NCBI GenBank assembly: GCA_024036415.1
Contig: JAMWET010007207.1
Span: forward strand, 186,001 to 250,000
Reading direction: 5' to 3'
From: Prochilodus magdalenae
Lineage: Eukaryota; Chordata; Actinopteri; Characiformes; Prochilodontidae
Length of the DNA stretch: 64,000 nucleotides
Positions 47,870 to 59,221 of this stretch are shown here, in pieces; position 1 is the stretch's first letter; every line of letters begins with the position of its first letter. A program made the position numbers and the translations under genes. The notes beneath the pieces were generated by a model that had not been told where the DNA came from, ran no database searches, and was given only the letters and a program-made list of their open reading frames with translations.

Positions 47870-48407
47870 CAGGGGTTGGACAATGAAACTGAAACACCTG
47901 TCATTTTAGTGTGGGAGGTCTCATGGCTAAATTGGACCAGCCTGGTGGCCAATTTTCATTAATTGCACATTGCACCAGTAAGAGCAGAGTGTGAAGATTC
48001 AGTTAGCAGGTAAGAGCACAGTTCTGCTCAAAATACTGCAATGCACACAACATTATGGGTGACATACCAGAGTTCAACAGAGGACACATTGTTGGTGCAC
48101 GTCTTGCTGGTGCATCTGTGACCAAGACAGCAAGTCTTTGTGATGTATCAAGAGCCACGGTATCCAGGGTAATGTCAGCATACCACCAAGAAGGACGAAC
48201 CTCCACCAGCATCACATAGTGACCTGGCCACTATCCTGCAAGAAGAATGGCTTAAAGTCCCTCTGACCACTGTGCAGGACGCAGTATACAGTATGTCATT
48301 CCCAAGATGAACCGACGCTGTATTAGCCGCAAAAGGAGGCCCTACACCATACTAATAAATGATTGTGGTCTAAAACCAGGTGTTTCAGTTTCATTGTCCA
48401 ACCCCTG
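47870..48407 (+). mobile_element. Tc1-like deletion derivative, type 2, copy E
   Basis: Full termini with TA flanks and the same junction as copies C and D. A small insertion creates TATACAGTATGTC near the 3' part, giving 538 bp. The 54-codon DNA-binding-domain frame is at 48055-48219. Confidence 0.92.
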
Positions 48408-48430
48408 TATATAGCTGGTCTTATTGGTCT

Positions 48431-49252
48431 ATACCAGGGGTGGACAGTAAGGAAGTAAATGTAATCGTTATGGCCCAATCTGTCCTACCTTTTTGCTTAT
48501 GTGTGCATCAAAACCTAACATGTCTTAACAATGAAAGAAGCAGGAAGTGAGCCCACCAATCAGGGTACAGTGGTCACTGTGTTTTAAGCTTGTTTAGACC
48601 TGTTGGACAGAGCTTGGTTCGAGCTAATGAAAACTGTTCTCCTTTAGTGTGCTTACGATCATTTGAATAGGCATCAGTGTCAGACTAATTAATGACCTTC
48701 TATTAAAGACTTGTGGACCGGAAATGACACTAGAGTCTCTTCACCTTAAGTGAGTTGATGAAGAGTCTTGTGCCAAAAATGGTAGAAAATCATAGGATAT
48801 TAGAGCCATAATAAATCAAACTACTGTTATTTTCCATACATAAGTGCACTAACTTACTCATCTTCTAAATCACTTCATCATTCTGGGTCGCAGGAGGCAA
48901 GGCGGGAAACACCCTGGACAGGCCACTAATCCATCACAGGGCAGGCAGACATACACATACACCTAGGTTCAATTTAACATCTCAGGGCCTGACTGGATGT
49001 CTTTGGACTGTGGGAGTACCAGAGCACCCAGAGGGAGCTCACACAGAAATGACCCTGGACACCCCAGCTGCAAATAAAACCAAGACAATTCTTGCTGTGA
49101 GGTAACAATGCTACGCATCGTGCCACCATGCCACACTACTTAGATACATTTGAAGGTAGAGTACCTTTACTCCAGTGGAGGTCTAATGCTTTACCATGAG
49201 TATCTCCACTTTAACTCAAGTACATGGTTTGTGTACTTCTTCCACCACTGGT
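48431..49252. mobile_element. Possible degraded TIR element F with a nested SINE
   Basis: The left end CCAGGGGTGGACAGTAAGGA and right end GTACTTCTTCCACCACTGG are imperfect inverted partners. The right inner part (CCTTTACTCCAGTGG, CTTTAACTCAAGTACATG) follows a teleost repeat rich in AAGTAC/GTACTT words. Most of the interior is replaced by other sequence, including the SINE body at 48850-49133. Confidence 0.45.
48850..49133 (-). mobile_element. SINE-like retroposon, third copy
   Basis: TTCTGGGTCGCAGGAGGCAA, GGCGGGAAACACCCTGGACA, GGATGTCTTTGGACTGTGGG and a degraded tRNA-like head (TGTGAGGTAACAATGCTACG, reading rightward) follow in order. It appears inserted within element F. Confidence 0.75.
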
Positions 49253-50899
49253 CTATTTCATGGTCTATAGCATGTACTATAAGCCTCACTCATTGGTCTG
49301 TACCATGCATGATCGGATTCCGTTTCTGTGTCAATGGTTACACTCATATTACGTGAGGTATTAAACTCAAAGCCTTTTTTGGTGGGGTTGTTGTTAAAGT
49401 GCTTATATGTGTCACCATAGTTCATATTGCTCCGGAATACTATTAACCAAATGTGTTACTAGTCTTTTAATGTGAAAAAGATGCCATACCTTAACCTCCA
49501 TCACAGAGAAGCCATTAACTTTCATTTATCTAAGCTGTGCTACCTTTACATAAAGTAGGCCCAGGAGACAGCGGACCTCCACCACTTCATTTTCAAATCA
49601 ACAAATTCTGTAAATGAAATCCTGCAGTGATAAACGAGCGTCTAATGTTAGATTAAATTAATTCGAAACCCAGCAGGACTCCAGCGAGAGTGCAGTCTGT
49701 GTGTAGTCTGCGGGAGAGAGTTGTTTACAGCAAGAATAAAGACTTGCCTCTTTCTTCGCATTCGTACCGTAAGACGCTGCCAAACACAGTTTGCTGGCAA
49801 CTTTCCGCCGTATCAGCAGAGCAACACTTCCCCACATCAAAGCACAAACCCGTGCCAGAGCAGGCAAGGCCGTATTTAACCACAAAATCAGGAACCAGGC
49901 AGAACTGACTGTCCACCTGATCACGCATCTGAATCCCTGTTCATTTATCATGTTGTTTGCAGGGCCGATGTGCACATCAGCTTTGGGAAAGACTTAGACT
50001 TTCAAGATAAGGCTGTGGGCCCACCGCTGTTTCCCCTGCAGTAAATCTGCCCCCATTCTGAACTAATCACGCAGCACGATTTCCAGGGGGCAGCAGAAAA
50101 TAGAAAAGAGCTATTCTGTGCTTTTATCTACGCTACTCTAGGCCTGGATACTTTACGGGTTGATCTGAGCTGTCTCAGTTTTGCTTTCTGATAAGGAACT
50201 GGCCCATTGTTAAATATAAAGGCGGTTGTCATAAATCTCTTGGATTTCCTAGAAATTCCTGGAGTCTTACCCTTCCTGACCAAACAAAGTTTTGTCTTTC
50301 ATCTGTTCTAACAAGTCCAGGATATGATGATACAGTATACTCAGTTTTTTTGGCTGAATCCATCAACAGTTTAGACCTAAACAGCTATGCATAATTGTTC
50401 AGTATTTAGTGCATCCAGACTTTGTCGTTATAATAGAACTCATTCTTTTCAGGACACTCTTTAGTTTTTCAAAGCATTCTGCAGGGATACTTTCCAATAC
50501 CTCTAGACTTAGAAGCTTTCATTTTCTCACAATCCCAGTAATCCCAAACTACAATCAGTGACGCATCAGGAGCTCTAGAAGGATGAACAGGAACTTCTGT
50601 GGATTTTTTCAGATCTAATGCCCTGACGAGAAAAGCTTGAAGCTCTCAAAGACAAAAACATGAAGTACTGTTTGTCTGATGTGGAATGGTTTTGGTGGTC
50701 TACCAGGTCTTTGACCATTCCCATCGTTCCTAAATCTTTTGTTAAACTCCTGTTTTACAAACACCTGGTATATTTTTTCCAGTTATTTTCCATTGACCTT
50801 CTCCCTACTTATATCCAATATTCCCTGAAATACCTTCAGGAAAAAAAATGTACTCAATAGCTGTTTTGACTAGAACTGAAATAAGCAGACACAGGCTTA
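49253..50899. other. Unannotated DNA
   Basis: No gene is assigned. At 49640-50000 four overlapping frames on both strands coincide in a slightly GC-richer patch, with no identifiable domain. Confidence 0.4.
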
Positions 50900-51370
50900 T
50901 TTCACAGTGTTGTAAATGTTCTCCCATTGTTCAGTTTACCATTTATGCTCTTACAATACAGAATTTTTTATGTAGGAATATGAGGCCTTCTGTCATATGA
51001 TAATGATGGTCAATTTACATCTACGGTTGATCTTTTTGAGTCCAGCATTTATCCTACTTGCAAAGAGCCGGAATAAATATTGGGTGAAGATCAAATAAAC
51101 AGCAGAAAAGGTCAAAGGCAGTTCAGGTACCTGTTGAGAATACAGCAAATCAGGGTATGGAGTCTTGTAGGCTTGATAATTATACATTCAGGGCCCCTCA
51201 ACACTGTCCCAAAAGAAAAGAGAAACATATTTTACATGTGTATTGGTTGATAGCGATGGTGCAGACTATAGTAATGCCTGTGGAAATGGCTGACAAAAGT
51301 GTATCTCCATATTAATCACGATCCAAAAAGGAAAATGCTGTTGAATAACAAGGGTGACTTTGATTTTAAG
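50900..51370 (+). repeat. Local direct duplication, upstream copy
   Basis: This shares many ordered blocks with 52590-53085: TCTGTCATATGATAATGATG, CTACGGTTGATCTTTTTGA, ACCTGTTGAGAATACAGCAA, TTCAGGGCCCCTCAACACTG and AAATGCTGTTGA. The offset is about 1.68-1.7 kb. Similarity extends weakly to 51690. No coding signature is seen. Confidence 0.85.
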
Positions 51371-52589
51371 TTATGTAACGGCATGCGATGGAAGTTGACA
51401 TTGACTAATCCCAGATGGCATCATGAATACATCCACAGGAGAAGTAAATGCTTTGCAACATGCAAATTCATGACAAAGTCAAACTCTACAACTCAGTAGA
51501 ACAACAAGCCCTGAATTTCTAGTCATCAGGAGACCAGACATATGGACCCTAAATTCACCGGTCTCCACACCTGTTGTCTTCTCAGAGGCATCCATGTTGT
51601 TAGTGTCATATTTACATGAGCAGCACATAGTTGGCATCAAGCTTAAAGAGTTATAGCCAAGCAGAAACGTCAACAACTTTACTTGACAAGGCTCCAACCC
51701 TTATAAACTAAGCTGAGAATGATAAACTGGGGCAAATCAGTGAAGGATGGGAAACGGGTACCAATAGGAAGAAGGTTTGGGTCGGCAGAAAATAGAGGAG
51801 GTGTAGGTATTTGTCTGGAATTAGATGGATTGATTCCGCCTTGTGTTTGCAGGCTATAGGTTATACAATGAATCATCTCACATTCAGCCAGTCCATTCAG
51901 ACAGTCTTGTAACAAATTGTTTACAACACAGCGAAAGAGAAAAGTCCTCATTTCCAGAGGCGCAAAGCCTGTTTTGAGTTACTGTTGAACTTGTTTTTAA
52001 CACATCTAACATCGTTTATAGTACTCTGTTTATGCCTGCATCTGCCTAAATGTCACCAACACTTCATCAGTTCAGCAGTTTGCACTCTAAACAGTATCAC
52101 AGTATCACCTTCCAAAGAAAAAGTATTTGACCTCATGCTATAGTGGCTATTCGGCTGCCTCCTATTGACACGTGTTCTGCATTTTCCCTAATAAATACAT
52201 ATTCTAATATTTGTACCTTATTCTTAGAATGACTAATAATAATCCCAACAAGAAAATAATAGATGGCAGTGCACAAATTTTCAGATTTGTTACAGGATTG
52301 CAACCATGGTCAATGCAGTAATCCCTTTATGTCCATTCTAACCTGACTGCAATCTTGCAGACCCCCCAACTATGTACATTTTGCATTATTGCCATCACAA
52401 AACACCATGATCCAGCTTAGGAACTCTTTATGATTAGGGATTTATCAGGAAATAGGGCAACTACAGCATTATGTTACAGTTAAAAATATGAATATATCCT
52501 AAATAGAATATGCACCACTTGCACATTATGTTTAGTTTTATTTTTTATAAACAGATATATAGAAACTGTGCACTTGAAAAAGCAGAGCA
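51371..52589. other. Unannotated DNA between the duplicated blocks
   Basis: No gene is recognised. CAGTATCACAGTATCAC at about 52093-52109 is a tiny duplication. Minus frames at 51479-51951 have no motif. Confidence 0.4.
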
Positions 52590-53085
52590 TTACTGCTGTA
52601 ATAGTTCTCCTATTGTTCAGTTACACATTTATGCTTTTACAATACATACTTTTTTAAAAAGCTATAGGACAAAATACAATAGCGGCTATGAGACCTTCTG
52701 TCATATGATAATGATGGTCAATTTAATCTACGGTTGATCTTTTTGATCATTTATTTGAGCTGGAATCCAATCCATTTATCCCACTTTGCATAAGAAGCAT
52801 TGTTAAAATAAAGATTGGGTAAAGATCAAATAAACAGCAGCAAAGGTCATAGGCAGGTCAATTACCTGTTGAGAATACAGCAAATCAAGACTATGGGGTC
52901 TTGTAGGTTTGATCATTATGCATTCAGGGCCCCTCAACACTGTCCCACAGGACAGGAATACATGTTGTTATGTGTATTGATTGATATGGGTTGTGCAGTC
53001 TATAGTGATGCCTAGTAATGACTGACAAAACATATCACTATATTAACATCACCCAAAAAACAAAATGCTGTTGACTAATAGTGAC
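52590..53085 (+). repeat. Local direct duplication, downstream copy
   Basis: It is the partner of 50900-51370, with a short insertion (GCTATAGGACAAAATACAAT) and other indels. Degenerate similarity to 51610-51680 may continue near 53185-53225 (ATCAAGC...AGAAACG). Confidence 0.85.
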
Positions 53086-53216
53086 ATAAGTTATGTGAGA
53101 GCATAATAGAAACTGTGCACTCATGTTTTAAGTATTTGAGGATGTTTTAACTTTTTAGCACAAGTCGAAAACAAACATTGCCCTTGATGGTATCAAGCCA
53201 AATGGACCAACAGAAA

Positions 53217-53530
53217 CGGTGCTGTCACGCTTCCTGGTTTCCCCGGCTCCTCCACTTCTCTAGACTCTACACTTCTCAGTGTATCATCCATTAACATCAC
53301 ACCCACATATCTCCAACCATCCAATCAGCACCGCTCTAGGTCACCTGAGTTTTAGCCCAGCTGCAGCCACTTAGCTTCAGTATATATACCCCGCTCAAAC
53401 ACTTCCTCATTGTGAAGTTTTGCCAAACCTGGTTTGCATTTCTGAGCGTTTCTCCTCTGTTTATTCTCACTCTGGCTTTTGACTCCCTTTGGTTTTGGCC
53501 TCTCCTTTTCAGTTTAAAAGGGAGGAAAAT
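53217..53530 (+). mobile_element. Possible LTR-like or non-autonomous repeat with TATA word
   Basis: It starts with GTGCTGTCACGCTTCCTGG and holds a TATATATA block at 53381-53388. A T/C-rich downstream part (TTTGACTCCCTTTGG) follows. This layout is common in a fish repeat related in style to family D. Only one copy is present here, so the class is uncertain. Confidence 0.35.
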
Positions 53531-54464
53531 ATTTCATCTAATAAAATCTATGCCTGGCTGTTTGAGGGTTAACAAGGGTAGCCTACAAGATGCCTACAAG
53601 AGTCATCATAAACTGACAGAAAATTGGCACCCCTAGTGGTCATACACTCAAAGCTCCACTGCCCACATGCCAGCCCTGAATATATCAAAATTCATCCTGC
53701 ATAAGCCTGGTCATGAGCTGAGCATGATTAGTGTAGAGTGGTGCTTCTTTACTGTCCCAGTAACTTGTAATAGTGAAGTACAGTATATCACAGGAGCAAT
53801 GGCGAGGTCTCTGTCTGTTTTTATGTAAACATATAAGGATCTTTTTTATCATTTCAGTATCCAACAAACCAGGTGATTTGAAAAAGATACTTCCTGTTCT
53901 GTATTTGTGATGTAGGATAGCATGCCAAGCATACCATAGTAAGCATATAAAGGTATGGTGCATTAACTATGAGGTGGGGGGCTTTAGGACCCTGCACTGA
54001 CATCTCCTTCCTAGAGCTCCTAAATCTTTAAATCTTTCTTTGATAGTTGCTGGACTTTTCTTACGGGTCCATACTGTAGATGCAACTGGAGGTTACTTGT
54101 CAGGGGCAAAAGCATGCTGAAAAACAGCCGGTATTAGTCTGGAGTTCTGCTCTAGCTCTCTTTCACTCTATCTGGACTAATCACCTTTCATGGGCTTGTG
54201 CTCTCTTGCTTCTCCTGGAAAGGTTGAGGGGAGAAATCAGTGCAGCTGATTGAATGCAGCTACAAATAAAGGATGATTTGTTTTCCCATGACCACTGCAC
54301 AAGGCATACATGATCCAGATCAGAAAGGAAACTAACTAGAGGAGTAAGCAGCGTGCATGCTCCATGATAAATCAAATACTGCAATTGCCTTTTATTTTTT
54401 CGATGCTAATAACCAAGAGCCTGGCTTGTAAGAGATTACTGTATCAAAATGCTTTAACTAAAAA
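53531..54464. other. Unannotated DNA
   Basis: No gene is recognised. The 92-codon minus frame at 53685-53963 has no motif. Confidence 0.4.
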
Positions 54465-54525
54465 AATAATAATAATAAAATAAAAAATATATACATAAAT
54501 ATATATACATACACATATATTAGGT
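54465..54525. repeat. AT-rich simple sequence
   Basis: AATAATAATAATAAAATAAA followed by ATATATACATA words. Low complexity only. Confidence 0.8.
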
Positions 54526-54599
54526 AATTACAACAGATAGTACCACATAACAAAGTATAGGAACACTATATATTCCTATACACCTAGAAATGATAAGTT

Positions 54600-54915
54600 A
54601 TGATTATGATCTCTTGCCTAATAGGTTGCTCGTGGCACTGATGTATGGATTACACAAGACTTGTAGCAGCGGGTACCAACATGTTAGCAGTGGATCCTTT
54701 AAGCCCAGTAAGTTCCAGCATGTTTCAGAGATGCTCGATCAGATTGAGATCTGGGGAATTTAAAAGACCAGTTAAACTTGGACCTGGGGCACACCACAAG
54801 CCCTGCCGTTTGACCCCAGTGTCTGGCCGTAACGATTTGGCCCTTGTCACTCAAGACTCTGCAGCTGCCTATTTCTTCCCATCCAACACATAGAATACAA
54901 GAACCAACTGATCGC
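54600..54915 (-). mobile_element. Tc1-like remnant, internally deleted
   Basis: Plus-strand blocks AACATGTTAGCAGTGGATCC, GATGCTCGATCAGATTGAGA, TCTGGGGAATTT and then AGTGTCTGGCCGTAACGATT, TGGCCCTTGTCACTC follow a common teleost Tc1-like element in minus sense, with most of the transposase removed. DGRNDLALVTQ-like frames are shadows of the DNA-binding region. No intact termini are seen. Confidence 0.6.
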
Positions 54916-55639
54916 TTAGAGTCACATATATCTCAGACATGTATATGCACTGTTGTGGATAGGATAATTCGATTCATCTGTAAGTGGAATTATTGTTTGG
55001 GCTCATCTGTGAATTCTTACAGAAATCCTGTAGAAATATTTGCAGTATTGCAAAACAGTAGAGCTTGTATTCTGTGATCAATAACAAGAGCATCTTACAT
55101 CTTATAAGCTCTTAGTGCCGTTTCCATCTCGTTTTAGGAAGAATCAACGCATGGAAGGAACTTTTTTGAGTAATCTTAATGCTAACTCTGGCTGTTTAAA
55201 AATTCTTACATTTTTTTTTATTTGTTTTCCATTCAGTGCATCACTCAACTTTGCTATAGACCTATGGTGTTCCTCAGGGGTTAGTATGTGGGCAATTTAC
55301 ATTTAATTTTTATGCCCCCTTGGCTACATTATTCAACAGCATGACTGGTTTAGATGCTGACAACACTCAAATTTACATTTGCATGAAAGCTAATGTTTCA
55401 CCTGTTTTAGAAAAACCCAAAAATCTTTAGGATATTATATCCTGGTCACATGATAGCATTCCTAAACGTTATTCTGATCTGTACTGTCTATTGATTATGA
55501 TAGAGTTTAACCATCTTCAAAGGTTACAACTATCTGTGTTATTATATCAGTTTCTTATGATTCATATGTTAACAAAACTAGTCAGGTGCCTAGCATCATT
55601 CATTTCATTGTGATTTTGATTCCTGTGAATATATACATA
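54916..55639. other. Unannotated AT-rich DNA
   Basis: No confident gene. Stretches around 55200-55440 (TTTGCTATAGACCTATGGTG, CCTCAGGGGTTAGTATGTGG, GCTGACAACACTCAAATTTA) are suggestive of a degraded LINE reverse transcriptase, whose motif G.PQGS..GP and ADDTQ would occupy these positions in plus sense. Frames are broken. Confidence 0.4.
55200..55580 (+). mobile_element. Possible degraded LINE reverse transcriptase segment
   Basis: In plus sense, GGTGTTCCTCAGGGG reads G-V-P-Q-G, the conserved reverse transcriptase motif. After about 75 bases, GATGCTGACAACACTCAAAT reads D-A-D-N-T-Q-I, resembling the catalytic Y/F-A-D-D-T-Q box of L2/CR1 LINEs with the second Asp changed to Asn. The frame breaks on either side, so it is an old inactive copy. 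Confidence 0.6.
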
Positions 55640-56410
55640 CACTGATCACAATCATTAAAACTACCTTAATGTATCTACACTCCTTATACATTTTATTAGC
55701 TCCACTTATCACATAGGTGCACCCTGTAGTTCTGCAATTACAGACTGTAGTCCATCTGTTTCTCTACATTCTTTATTAGCACCCCATCACCTATTTTCCA
55801 GTGGTCAAGACCCCAACAGGACCAACACAGAGCAGGTATTATGTGGTTGGTGGATCATTCTCAGCACTGCAGTGACACTGAGATGGTGATGGTATGTTAG
55901 TGTGTGTTGTGCTGGTGTAAGTGGATAGAAACCACTGTGCTGCTGGAGTCACTGCTGGGCTGAGTGTAGTCCACAAACCAAAAGTATTCAGCCAACAGCG
56001 CCCTGTGGGCAGCATCCTGTGGGCAGCATCCTGTGGGCAGCATCCTGTGAGCAGCATCCTCCTCTGCAGCAGCAGATGCGCTATCATCTCTGACTTTACA
56101 TCTACAGGGTGCACCAGCAAGGTGGGAGTGCCTAATGGAGTGGACAGTGAGAGGACATCATGTTTAAGCATTCCAACAGCACTGCTGTGTCTGATCCACT
56201 CATACCACCACAACACACACTACCGCACCACCACAACATCACTGTCACTGCACTCCTGAGAATTATTAAATAACAGGGTAAAAGGTGGGGTAACAATGTA
56301 CTGTATACAGTGAATCAGATGCATTACAGTCTGTAATTGTAGAACTACAATTGTAGAAGTGCTCCTACAGGGTGGAGCTGATGAAATGGTCTCATAAAAA
56401 GTGAGACATT
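55640..56410. mobile_element. Fold-back element family P, copy 1
   Basis: Two long opposing arms are visible. The left (55855-55945) contains CAGCACTGCAGTGACACTGA and TTAGTGTGTGTTGTGCTGG. The right (56165-56265) contains the complementary CCACAACACACACTA and AACATCACTGTCACTGCA. The ends resemble Tc1-type termini (ACACTGATCACAATCATTAA). The stretches outside the arms (TAATTGTAGAACTACAATTG) also pair. There is no coding capacity, and the 112-codon plus and 125-codon minus frames are shadows of the palindrome. Confidence 0.8.
56002..56057. repeat. 14-bp tandem repeat, four units
   Basis: CCTGTGGGCAGCAT occurs three times exactly and once with a GAGC change. It lies inside the fold-back element, where the partner element at 56740 has a single unit (GTGGGCAGTGTCCTG). 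Confidence 0.93.
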
Positions 56411-56739
56411 CTCATATACAAACTGAACACTGGTACTGAATACACAAGGCTTTGTGTGAAAAGTCTGTAGGTCGTCAACACATGACCTGATCTGCTGTTC
56501 CTTATAGATGACCCACTAATTACCTGCAGCATTCAGCAGAGACCTTCATATATACTCTTTTAGACAGAATGGATGACCAGAGTGGCCTGTCTGTTGTTAA
56601 GCTGTAGAAACATGCGTTTCTGCATTTCTACTCGTTTCTGCTTTCCAATCATCGCCCTTGCAAATCTTGGTAAATATACGTTTTCTGATACAAAAGTTTT
56701 ATATTCCACATTCACTTATAGGCACCATGCATCAGGGCA

Positions 56740-57340
56740 TTGGGGGTGACCTCTCAGTTCCTTTAAGGCTCCACACAGTGCAGTTATTATTAGGGTGGTG
56801 GATTCTCAGCACTGCAGTGACACTGACATGGTGGTGTGTTTGTGTGTGATGCGTCGCTACACCTCAGTGTCACTGCTGAACTAAGAATACATATATAACA
56901 TATCCAGCCATCGGCGCTGAGTGGGCAGTGTCCTGTAAGCACTGATGAACAACTAGAGGATGACCAACACTGCACTGTGCAGCAGCAGATGAGCTATCGT
57001 CTCTGACTTCAAATCTTTGAGGTGGACCAGCAAGGATGGAGTGTCTAGTAGAGAGGACAGTGAGTAAAACCTCCAGCAGCACTGCTGTGTCTGAACCACA
57101 TGGACCGGCACACCACACACTAACACACCACCACCACGTCAGTGTCTATGCAGTGCTGAGAATGATCCACCAACCAAAAAAATACCTGTTCTTTGGGGGT
57201 CCTAAAAAGGTGAAAGGGGGTTAACAAAATGCACAGAGGAACAGAGGGAACTACAAAGAGCTTCTACATGGTGAATGAAGCTGATGAAACAGACAATGCG
57301 TGTAGATACAAAGAGCTGTTCCTAATAAAGTGCTTGGTGA
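56740..57340. mobile_element. Fold-back element family P, copy 2
   Basis: The left arm CTCAGCACTGCAGTGACACT and right arm ACGTCAGTGTCTATGCAGTG with GCTGAGAATGATCC are opposed around a middle block (CAGCAGATGAGCTATCGTCT) shared with copy 1. The same downstream region (GGTGAAAGGGGGTTAACAAA) is present. It is the same orientation class as copy 1, about 1 kb away. Confidence 0.8.
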
Positions 57341-57917
57341 GTGTATGCAAATGAGCTGCTCTCCGAAATCAGAAAAACAATGGATGTACTGATTTGCATT
57401 TTAATTTCCACACATGGGCCGCAAGTAAATTTGGCTTTTCCAGTTGAAGGAGTGCATGAAAGCTGCTACCCAACTCTTTACGTACGCAAGCACACACACC
57501 AGTTGTACCTGCTAAATCTTTCCCTCCTCTCTAAAGCAAAGATTCCGGCAGACACAGATGAGACTCCTCTCGTCCAGCATTTTCTTTCTTTTTCATCTGC
57601 TTGTTTCCTGCGTGTGTGTCTCGGAGGACAGGTCGCTTGATGGATGGTGCTTCACGCACATGATTTTCTTGTTCTCGGCAGCTTTTTGCATAGTCATGAA
57701 GGTGTTGAGAAGGAAATAACAGAACAGGAAGCGCTGCAGCATGAGGTTTGAAGGAGGGAATGCAGGAGAGGCGCAAAGCTGGCAGCTTTTGGCAAATCAA
57801 ACACACACCAGCAATTAAGTCACTCACGGCAGAGAGGCTTGGTTTTTCAGTTTTTGGTTTTTGGATTAGATGTGGAGTCCAACTTTTTTTCCTCTATGCA
57901 CAGACACTTTTGCATTC
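57341..57917. other. Unannotated DNA
   Basis: No gene is recognised. The 99-codon plus frame at 57341-57640 and the 98-codon minus frame at 57531-57827 overlap and have no known domains. Confidence 0.4.
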
Positions 57918-58338
57918 TACACTATATGGCCAATACTTTGTGGACACCTCCTGACTACTGAGTTTCAGCCACACTCTTCGTTTAAGGAGTCTGTAACATC
58001 CTGTTCTCACTTGGCTGCCTAATACCACTAAAGGGGTAAAGGTAGAGGCGGGTTTGCTGTGATGATTTGATTGTATTTAAAGTCACAAGAGCATTAAAAA
58101 GGCAAGGTGCTGATGCTGAGCAATGGTTCTCAAAAGGCATGATGACAACTCATCTCAAAGGTGGTGCTCCATCACTCCTAAGAACACAGTTTCACTGCTC
58201 CACAGTCCAGTGCTAGGGTGAATCTATACCCCCTGGGTTATACCACTGGGCATGGTGACCTTGGGCTCATGCATGGCTAAGCCAGAGCATCCTGTTCTAT
58301 TGGCAGTGCTCTTCTGTTCAAGTTGTGTGACCAACTGT
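57918..58338 (+). mobile_element. Tc1/mariner-like non-autonomous element, family E relative
   Basis: The left terminus CACTATATGGCCAATACTTT, then GTGGACACC, is the hallmark end of this widespread fish group. The interior shares ACTGCTCCACAGTCCAGTGC with 21740-21760. The sequence is interrupted at 58339 by a SINE, and GGCTGCACCTTAAGGTCAAC after 58560 may be its continuation. Confidence 0.75.
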
Positions 58339-58556
58339 GTCATTTACATTTACGGCATTTAGCTGACACTCTTATCCAGAGCGACTTACAAGGTTAATAA
58401 CATTACAGGTAGGCCAATGTAGTGTTAGGAGTCTTGCCCAAGGACTCTTATTGGTGTAGCACAGCATAGTCACCCAGACTGGGATTCGAACCCCAGTCTC
58501 CCACGCGTGGTGGTGGCTATTTGGCAGGTAGTGGTGTTATCCGCTGAGCTACACCA
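58339..58556 (-). mobile_element. tRNA-derived SINE with L2-type tail, copy 2 (complete)
   Basis: Read on the minus strand, it starts TGGTGTAGCTCAGCGG, a box A-like start at 58541-58556. It continues with GGTTCGAATCCC, a box B at 58481-58492, then a tRNA-unrelated body with AATAAGAGTCCTTGGGCAAG. It ends in the tail GTCGCTCTGGATAAGAGTGT followed by AGCTAAATGCCGTAAATG. This is the layout of an RNA polymerase III-transcribed SINE. The tail is shared with the LINE fragment at 59222-60060. It sits within a Tc1-like element. Confidence 0.88.
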
Positions 58557-58589
58557 AACACACTGGCTGCACCTTAAGGTCAACCTGAA

Positions 58590-59221
58590 ATCAAAATGAA
58601 CCCTTGTCACTTTGTTAGTTTATGTCTTTGGACACATTAAGCACAACTCACTGTGGCTTATCATCTGTAATCTTTGAGCAAGGTGTAGCAATTTCAGGCA
58701 ATGCCTCTAAATGGCTCTCTGGCAAAGAAAATATCCTAGCATGTTCTCCCTCTCTCTCCCCCTCCACCAACCTGACCAATCTTAACGCAAATAACCCGTC
58801 ATCACATTCACCTCTGCTCTGGGCTGCACAGACTGTACATGTATGTCTGAAGATGACCTCCTTTGTTCTTTTCTCTTTAGACCCTGTGTTTGGTGTTTGG
58901 ACGGGTTGTAATATAATTAGTTTTGTCACACTTTCAGTTTGATCACACTGTAACCCGTGTTGGAGCTGTTTTCTGCCACACTGGGAAGCTAACTGGCTGT
59001 GAGAAAAACACTCTAGTACATTTTTGACATAACCTTTTTTTCTTTGGCCTTTATGCTAAACAGATAGATTCTGCAAGTATTCAAGTCTCCAGAACGCCTG
59101 CCTTTCAACCTAATCTAATCCTAAGAAATCAAATCATGTCCCACCCACAACTACTTCCAACCAGAGTAGGGTTTCCAGGGACCCACATTAAGGAAGACGA
59201 AGTCTTTCTGATTTCTGATTC
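58590..59221. other. Unannotated DNA
   Basis: No gene is recognised. The 106-codon plus and 93-codon minus frames at 58622-58942 are mutually antisense without motifs. Confidence 0.4.

Noticed and set aside
55921..56259. 112-codon plus frame and 125-codon minus frame (55839-56216)
   Set aside because: They lie on the two arms and core of a palindromic non-coding element.
58481..58556. Genuine tRNA gene on the minus strand
   Set aside because: Box A and box B are present but the cloverleaf stems are not complete, and the sequence continues into a SINE body and an L2-type tail.
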